The notes under the pieces: model-generated
The model's database searches: none
What the model saw: the letters and a program-made list of their open reading frames with translations, nothing else
What the model was told of the DNA's origin: nothing
NCBI RefSeq assembly: GCF_000011365.1
Contig: NC_004463.1
Coordinates: 3,458,001 to 3,522,000 of the forward strand
Reading direction: 5' to 3'
Source of the DNA: Bradyrhizobium diazoefficiens USDA 110
GTDB taxonomy: Bacteria; Pseudomonadota; Alphaproteobacteria; Rhizobiales; Xanthobacteraceae
Length of the DNA stretch: 64,000 nucleotides
Part shown: one piece after another, positions 58,722-64,000 of the stretch
How the letters are laid out: the number at the start of each line of letters is the position of its first letter
How positions within the stretch are numbered: position 1 is the stretch's first letter
Translations under genes and position numbers: made by a program

Positions 58722-60632
58722 CTACGCCTTCGTCAGCCTGTACTGCCCAAGATCCGGATCATGCGTCATGCGCCAGTAATCCACGAAGCGCCAGGGCATC
58801 GCGGAAAACACGCGGCCGCTTGAGTTGCGATAGTAAGTCGTCATGCCCGGATGGGTCCAGATCATGCCCTCGTGCTCGGCGTCGACCTTGCGGACGTAAT
58901 CGTCGAGCACGTCCGGACGGACGTCGATCGCTGCGACATCGCGCTCGATCATGTCGGCCAGGCACGCCGAGATGTAGCGGCTCTGGCACTCCGACTGGAA
59001 GATGACGCTGCCGCCATGCGCGGGACCTGAGTTCGGGCCGAGCATGCAGAAGAAGTTGGGGAAATCAGGCACGGTAAGGCCGAGGAACGCGGTCGGATTG
59101 TCGTTGCCCCAGGCCTCGCGCAAATTCTTGCCGTTGCGGCCGCTGATGTTCAGGCGCGCCGCCATCTCCGTGACCTTGAAGCCGGTCGCGACCGCGATGA
59201 TATCCGCGGGGCGGCGCTTGCCGTCCGCGGTGACGATGCCGCCCTGGTCGAAACGGTCGATCGCGTCGGTGACGAGCTCCACGTTCGGTCGCGTCAACGT
59301 CTTGAACCAGTTGTTGTCGAGCAGGATGCGCTTGCCGTAAGGCGGATAGGTCGGCACGCATTTTTCGATCAGGTCGGGGCGGTCCTTCAGCTCGGTGAGG
59401 ATGAAGTCGGTCAGCTCCTGCCGGTGGCGGTCGTTGCCCTTGTTGACGGCGCGCTCCGGATGCGGCCAGGCCGGGTCCTTGCGCAGGAACGGCAGCAGGC
59501 CGTCGCCATAGCGCCAGAACATGTTGAAGCGATACCACTGCACATAGAACGGCAGATGCGCCAGCAGCCAGCGCGCACCCTCGCTGATCGGGTCGGAATA
59601 GCCCTTCACCGGCCGCGCCCATTGCGCGCTGCGCTGATAGACGGTGACCGAGGCAACACGGCCGGCAATCGCCGGCACCAGCTGCATCGCGGTCGCGCCG
59701 GTGCCGATCACGGCGACGTGCTTGCCGTCCAGATCGATATCGCCGGACCATAACGCCGAATGCAGGATCGTGCCCTTGAAGCTTTCTTCGCCTTTGAAGC
59801 GCGCGCGGGAGGGATCGTTGAGCTGGCCGATCGCGCTGACCAGCGCGGTGGATTCGAAGGTCTCTTCTCCGTCCTTGGTCCTGAGCGTGGAAATCCAGCG
59901 CCTCTTGCCTTCGTCCCAGCGCGACGAGGTCAGCTCGGTGTTGACGCGCAAATGCTCGCGGATGCCGTATTCATCGGCGACCTTCAGGAGATAGCCGAGC
60001 AGCTCCTCGCGCTGGCAGAAGTACCGCGTCCATGCGTTGCGCGAGCCGAACGAATACGAATAGGAATGGTTCGGTGTATCGACGCCGCAGCCGGGATAGC
60101 GGTTGATCCACCAGGTGCCGCCGAGCTCGTCGTTCTTCTCGACGATGGTGTAGGGGATGCCGAGATGACCGAGCGCCACGCCGAGCGCGATGGCGCAGAC
60201 GCCGGCGCCGACGATCAGAACGTGCTGCTCCGCGAGCTTGTCGTCGGAAGGACGCGTCGTCCATCGTGTCTCGCGCGGCACAAAGCCCATCTCCTCGCGC
60301 ATCAGGGGCGCATATTCCGGCGCGACGTTCTCGCCGAGGCAGGCGCGCATCATCTTCAAGAGCAGCTCTTCGCCGGGGTCGGTAATGACCGGCTGCGGCG
60401 AGCCATTGGCGAAGAGGTTGACCACCGCGGCGCGGATTTCGTCCTGGATCTCCTTCGGCACGCCGGCTTCGGGATCGGGAATGAGGCGGATGTCGCGCTT
60501 GGGCAAGTACGGCGGCTCGAGCCAGCGCGCCTCGCCGGTCATGTGCACCAGCACCATCAGGAGGCAGCGGATGTCGCCTTCGGCGATCGCCGAGGCGACG
60601 TCGAGCGGGTGGTGGGGAGATGCGATGTTCAT
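58722..60632 (-). CDS. Flavin-containing Baeyer-Villiger-type monooxygenase
   Basis: FAD- and NADPH-dependent monooxygenase of 636 residues. It has a 120-residue N-terminal helical domain like that of 4-hydroxyacetophenone monooxygenase, then the FAD loop VGAGVCAIALGVALGHLG (last Gly of GxGxxG replaced), ELGGTWWINRYPGCGVDTPNH and the Baeyer-Villiger fingerprint FKGTILHSALW near 288. The NADPH loop is VIGTGATAMQL. The ATG overlaps the TetR stop by four bases. Ketone or aldehyde oxidation is expected; the substrate is unknown. Confidence 0.9.
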   Translation of the reverse strand: MNIASPHHPLDVASAIAEGDIRCLLMVLVHMTGEARWLEPPYLPKRDIRLIPDPEAGVPKEIQDEIRAAVVNLFANGSPQPVITDPGEELLLKMMRACLGENVAPEYAPLMREEMGFVPRETRWTTRPSDDKLAEQHVLIVGAGVCAIALGVALGHLGIPYTIVEKNDELGGTWWINRYPGCGVDTPNHSYSYSFGSRNAWTRYFCQREELLGYLLKVADEYGIREHLRVNTELTSSRWDEGKRRWISTLRTKDGEETFESTALVSAIGQLNDPSRARFKGEESFKGTILHSALWSGDIDLDGKHVAVIGTGATAMQLVPAIAGRVASVTVYQRSAQWARPVKGYSDPISEGARWLLAHLPFYVQWYRFNMFWRYGDGLLPFLRKDPAWPHPERAVNKGNDRHRQELTDFILTELKDRPDLIEKCVPTYPPYGKRILLDNNWFKTLTRPNVELVTDAIDRFDQGGIVTADGKRRPADIIAVATGFKVTEMAARLNISGRNGKNLREAWGNDNPTAFLGLTVPDFPNFFCMLGPNSGPAHGGSVIFQSECQSRYISACLADMIERDVAAIDVRPDVLDDYVRKVDAEHEGMIWTHPGMTTYYRNSSGRVFSAMPWRFVDYWRMTHDPDLGQYRLTKA

Positions 60633-61270
60633 GGCGTTTCCTGATCTCCCGGTGAACTGAACAGGCCGCGCGTCATCAGCTTGCGATAGGCGGAGATGAC
60701 GTGGTCGGGCACGGCGGTGACGCCGCCTTCCGAATAGGAGTAGCGGCGGCTGAGATAACCGCGCGCGCCCATCAGCATGTGGACGATCGCCTCGAATTCC
60801 TCGTCGCTGTAATCCTCGATCGCACCCGCAAGGCGGGCGCGGCGCAGGATGCGGACATAGGCGACCGAGATGTTGTCGAGATGTTTTTGGTAGCCGATCG
60901 GGGCAAAAAATTCGGCCTCGTTGAGGATGCGCAGGAATTCCGGCACCTCGCGGATGAAGTCGAAGAAGGCGGAGAAGCGCTCGATCTCCTGCCGCGCCGC
61001 ATCCGCCGTGCCGGTGCGGGCGCGGATGAACCCGACCATGTCGAGGCCGATCTTGGGCAGCAGCTGGTCGAGCAGCTCCTGGCGGTTCTCGAAATGGTTG
61101 TAGAAGGTGCCTTGCGCGACGCCGGCCTGCTCGGTGATGCGGGCGACGGAGGCTTCGGCATAACCATGCTTGCCGACGACCTTGGTCGCGGCGTCAAAGA
61201 TCTTCTGCTTGGTCCAGGCGTTGCGCTCGACGCGGTTGAGCTTTGTGACCTTGGCATTCGCTTGCGTCAT
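60629..61270 (-). CDS. TetR-family regulator
   Basis: 213-residue regulator. The helix-turn-helix is at about residues 20-65 (KIFDAATKVVGKHGYAEASV and VAQGTFYNHFENRQELLDQL). The C-terminal ligand domain is diverged. It is co-transcribed with the acyl-CoA ligase and the monooxygenase through four-base overlaps at both ends, so it probably controls this operon, with a ketone or acyl-CoA as effector. Confidence 0.9.
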   Translation of the reverse strand: MTQANAKVTKLNRVERNAWTKQKIFDAATKVVGKHGYAEASVARITEQAGVAQGTFYNHFENRQELLDQLLPKIGLDMVGFIRARTGTADAARQEIERFSAFFDFIREVPEFLRILNEAEFFAPIGYQKHLDNISVAYVRILRRARLAGAIEDYSDEEFEAIVHMLMGARGYLSRRYSYSEGGVTAVPDHVISAYRKLMTRGLFSSPGDQETP

Positions 61271-62760
61271 TCAGACGTCTCCAGCTCGGCGCGCAGCACG
61301 CGCTTGAGGATCTTTCCGCTCGGGTTGCGCGGCAGGCTGTCGCGGACGACGAGCTGCTTCGGCACCTTGAAACTCGCCAGCCGCGCGCGGCAATGTTCGG
61401 TAAGGGCAGGGAGCTCGAGGCTCGCACCTTCCGCCAGCACGACGATGGCGACGGGCCGCTCGCCCCAGCGCGCATCGCGCAGGCCGATCACCGCGACCTC
61501 GCGCACCTCTGATAGCTCGTAGATGACGCGTTCGACCTCGGAGGAGGCGATGTTCTCGCCGCCGGAGATGATCATGTCCTTCTTGCGATCGGTCAGATAC
61601 AGAAAGCCCTCGTCGTCGAGATAGCCGACGTCGCCGCTGCGGAACCAGTCGCCGAAGAAAGCCGCAGCCGTCTTCTCCGAGTCCTTCCAGTAGCCGCGGG
61701 TGATCTTCGGCCCGCACAGGCAGATCTCGCCGTTGACGTTCGGCGGCAGCGTCCTGCCCTCCTCGTCGCGGATCTCGATCTCGACATGGGCGATGGCGCG
61801 CCCGGTCGAGCCGATCTTCTCGATCTCGCGGCCGGCCTCCATGAAGGTGTCGCCGCCGACGGTCTCGGTGAGGCCATAGGCGTCGATGTAGCGCGCATTG
61901 CGGAAATATTCCGAGAAGGCGCGGATGCGCAGCTCCGGCGTCTTCTCGCCGCCGCCGATCGCCCATGTCAGGCTGGAGACGTCGTAGCGATCGCGGGTGG
62001 GGCAGGTGAGCATCGCCGTGGTCATGACCGGCGCGAACCAGGCGGCGTTGAGCCTGTCTTCGGCGATGGCCGCAAGTGCGGTCTCCGGTTCGAAATTGCG
62101 TTCGATGCGGATGAAGCCGCCATGCCAGAGCACGGCAATGCCGGGCAGGTCGAGTGCTCCGACGTGATAGAGCGGACCGACGACGAGGAGGCGCGTCTCG
62201 GCGCTGAGACCCAGCGCGATGGTCTGGTCGGCGGACTTCCAGTAGAAATTATCGTAAGACAGCATCACGCCCTTGGGGCGGTCGGTCGTGCCCGAGGTGT
62301 ACATGAGCCGCATCAGGTCGGACGGCGCCCGGACGTGCATTGGCGCAGCCGCAGCGCCGCCCGCGAGACGCGTAACGCTCTGCTGGGCGGCTTCGTCCAG
62401 CACGACGATCTTCGCGCCCGCCGCGTTCGCGGCCAATTCCTCATCGACCATCAGAAGGCGCGCGCCGGCATTGCCGGCGATGTAGCCGACCTCGTCACGG
62501 GAGAGGCGGAAGTTGATCGGCAGAAAAACCGCGCCGAGATGGCTGGTGGCGAACACCAGCTCCAGGAACGCCGCGCTGTTCTTCATCAGCACGGCCACGA
62601 CATCGCCGGCGCCAATGCCCTGCGCGGCCAGCCAGCCGGCCGCTTTCCGGATGCGCGCGTCGAAGACGGCGTAGGAGATCTCCTCGCCGCGGTATTTCAG
62701 CGCGGGCCGCTCCGGCGTGCGCCGGGCATGAAAGGCGATAAAGCTCGACAGGTTGATCAT
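61267..62760 (-). CDS. Acyl-CoA synthetase (AMP-forming)
   Basis: ANL-superfamily ligase of 497 residues. AMP-binding loop LMYTSGTTDRPKGVMLSYDN, A5 motif YGLTETVGGDTF, A7/A8 region WFRSGDVGYLDDEGFLYLTDRKKDMI and the C-terminal catalytic Lys in LPRNPSGKILKRVL. First gene of the operon with TetR and the monooxygenase. It should activate an acid released by the monooxygenase pathway. Confidence 0.92.
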   Translation of the reverse strand: MINLSSFIAFHARRTPERPALKYRGEEISYAVFDARIRKAAGWLAAQGIGAGDVVAVLMKNSAAFLELVFATSHLGAVFLPINFRLSRDEVGYIAGNAGARLLMVDEELAANAAGAKIVVLDEAAQQSVTRLAGGAAAAPMHVRAPSDLMRLMYTSGTTDRPKGVMLSYDNFYWKSADQTIALGLSAETRLLVVGPLYHVGALDLPGIAVLWHGGFIRIERNFEPETALAAIAEDRLNAAWFAPVMTTAMLTCPTRDRYDVSSLTWAIGGGEKTPELRIRAFSEYFRNARYIDAYGLTETVGGDTFMEAGREIEKIGSTGRAIAHVEIEIRDEEGRTLPPNVNGEICLCGPKITRGYWKDSEKTAAAFFGDWFRSGDVGYLDDEGFLYLTDRKKDMIISGGENIASSEVERVIYELSEVREVAVIGLRDARWGERPVAIVVLAEGASLELPALTEHCRARLASFKVPKQLVVRDSLPRNPSGKILKRVLRAELETSE

Positions 62761-62931
62761 TGTGCGGGTTTTGGGCCGGTTGCGGCCTCATGTCCTCCCT
62801 TGATGAATTCTGACTCGTAATTCATCTTTGGCTTGACGTCACCCCCCTACCTCTGAAATCCTTGGGAACACGGAGACGAGACGATCTCCGACAGGGATTT
62901 GGAAACGCCGACCCGACAGAGGGAGGGAAAA

Positions 62932-64000
62932 ATGACGAGAACCCGCACGCCGGGCATCAGCCGCCGTTCAACGCTGGCGCTGATGGGCGCCGGTGCGATG
63001 AGTGTTGCAGCGCCCTGGGTGGCGCGCGCCCAGGCCAAGACCATCAAGGTCGGCATGCCGACGATTCTGTCGGGCCGCGTGGCGCAGCTCGGCACGTCCT
63101 CGCGCAACGCGGTGATGCTCGAGGTCGACAAGGTCAATGCCGCCGGCGGCCTTGCCGGGCGTCCCATCGAGATGGTGATCCGCGATTCCAAGGGCCAGCC
63201 GCAGGAAGCCGCGCGCGTCGCGCGCGAGCTCGTCAACACCGATGGCTGCGAATGGCTGATCGACGGCGAGGCCTCGTCCGGATCGTTCGCGGTGCACGAG
63301 GTGGCGCGCGATCTCGGCGTGCTCTGCGTCCACACCTGCTCGGAGGCATCCTCGCTCACCGCCGATCCGAAGCAGCACATCCCGAACGCGTTCCGCTGCG
63401 TGCGCCAGGGCATCCACGATTCCATCGTCGGCGGCAGTTATGCAGCGGCGATCTCCAAAGCCAAGGGCCTGAAGAAGTGGGCGACCTGTTCGCCGGACTA
63501 TGCCTATGGCCGCGACACCACCGGCGAGTTCACGCTGTACCTGAAGCGCTTCGCGCCGGACGTCGAGGTCATCAGCGAGTCCTGGCCAAAGCTGTTCCAG
63601 CCCGACTACACCGAAGTGGTGACCAAGATCCTCCAGGCCAAGCCGCAGGCGCTGTACTCCTGCCTGTGGGGCGGCGATCTCACCTCCTACATCGACCAGG
63701 CCAACATCTACGCGATGTTCAGCCAGATGGAGGTGTTCGCGGTCAACATGGCCGACTACACCGCGCTCACGGTGGTGAAGAACCTGCCCAAGGGCATCCA
63801 CTCCGGCAACCGCTACATCAAGACCTTCCCGACCACGCCGGAGAATGCCGCCTGGGGCGATGCCTACAAGTCCAAGTACAACGAGTACCCGACCAACTGG
63901 TCGTGGCAGAACGCGACCGCGGTGATGTTCCTGGCCGAAGCCGCCAAGAAGGCGAACGCCACCGACGGCAAGAAGATCGCCGAGGTGCTGGCCGGCCTCA
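62932..64000 (+). CDS. ABC transporter substrate-binding protein, branched-chain amino acid type (3' end outside window)
   Basis: Periplasmic receptor of the LivJ-like group. The ATG at 62932 has GGGAGGG six bases ahead; 356 codons are visible. It begins with a twin-arginine signal (SRRSTLALMGAG, cleavage near ARAQA). The mature part has VGMPTILSGRVAQLG, NAAGGLAGRPIEMVIRDSKG and DYAYGRDTTGEF, a Peripla_BP_6 fold. It is divergent from the acyl-CoA ligase operon with a 171-base gap, so the substrate may be a precursor of that pathway. The gene runs off the window. Confidence 0.9.
   Translation, partial: MTRTRTPGISRRSTLALMGAGAMSVAAPWVARAQAKTIKVGMPTILSGRVAQLGTSSRNAVMLEVDKVNAAGGLAGRPIEMVIRDSKGQPQEAARVARELVNTDGCEWLIDGEASSGSFAVHEVARDLGVLCVHTCSEASSLTADPKQHIPNAFRCVRQGIHDSIVGGSYAAAISKAKGLKKWATCSPDYAYGRDTTGEFTLYLKRFAPDVEVISESWPKLFQPDYTEVVTKILQAKPQALYSCLWGGDLTSYIDQANIYAMFSQMEVFAVNMADYTALTVVKNLPKGIHSGNRYIKTFPTTPENAAWGDAYKSKYNEYPTNWSWQNATAVMFLAEAAKKANATDGKKIAEVLAGL

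Overview
The window is dense, GC-rich alphaproteobacterial DNA that I read as Bradyrhizobium or a very close relative. The grounds are the fdsGBA-fdhD-fdsD formate dehydrogenase order with a divergent LysR gene, a PleC/DivJ-type histidine kinase, OxlT-type oxalate/formate carriers, DUF1236-like and other small proteins typical of the genus, and the intergenic palindromes and the roughly 0.7 kb repeat that I associate from memory with Bradyrhizobium genomes. No rRNA, tRNA, CRISPR array, insertion sequence or prophage was seen. It reads as ordinary chromosome.

Layout. 1-4.8 kb: end of an OmpR-type response regulator, its sensor kinase, and glnE, all overlapping. 4.8-11.9 kb: the soluble NAD-dependent formate dehydrogenase operon (fdsG-fdsB-fdsA-fdhD-fdsD, minus strand) and a divergent LysR gene, with a perfect inverted repeat between them. 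11.9-22 kb: a PleC-like kinase, a cation diffusion facilitator, an MDR-family oxidoreductase, a nitronate monooxygenase-like enzyme, a repeat-rich 1 kb stretch, a secreted cysteine-hydrolase-like protein, a tiny PIGK-repeat protein and a coiled-coil membrane protein. 22-36.6 kb: a FAH-family hydrolase, a ketopantoate reductase-like enzyme, a CBS protein, two paralogous OxlT-type carriers, a 45-residue small protein, a YegD-type Hsp70, small genes including cspA, then frc, oxc and a GntR/FCD regulator. 36.6-49.2 kb: an ADP-forming acyl-CoA synthetase, an IclR regulator, a tctCBA-type tricarboxylate transporter, an NYN/OST-HTH protein, adenine deaminase, and the glycerate pathway gcl-hyi-glxR. 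49.2-64 kb: a split TPP decarboxylase with a divergent 2-hydroxyacid dehydrogenase, an orphan FlgC-like protein, an Orn/Lys/Arg decarboxylase, an Lrp/alanine dehydrogenase pair, an acyl-CoA ligase-TetR-Baeyer-Villiger monooxygenase operon, and the start of an ABC substrate-binding protein.

How it fits together. The central theme is oxalate and C2 metabolism. OxlT-type carriers would bring oxalate in; Frc and Oxc convert it through oxalyl-CoA to formyl-CoA and formate; Fds oxidises formate to CO2 with NADH; Gcl, Hyi and GlxR carry glyoxylate to glycerate. The most interesting thing I found is a 17-bp palindromic motif (consensus TGGYAT-N5-ATGCCA) in front of six transcription units: the gntR-oxc-frc operon, the ADP-forming acyl-CoA synthetase, both OxlT-type carriers, the CBS protein and the unlisted 45-residue protein. 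At each site it sits just after a -35-like hexamer, as expected for a repressor that blocks RNA polymerase. This defines a candidate GntR-controlled oxalate regulon and ties the CBS protein, the small protein and the synthetase to it.
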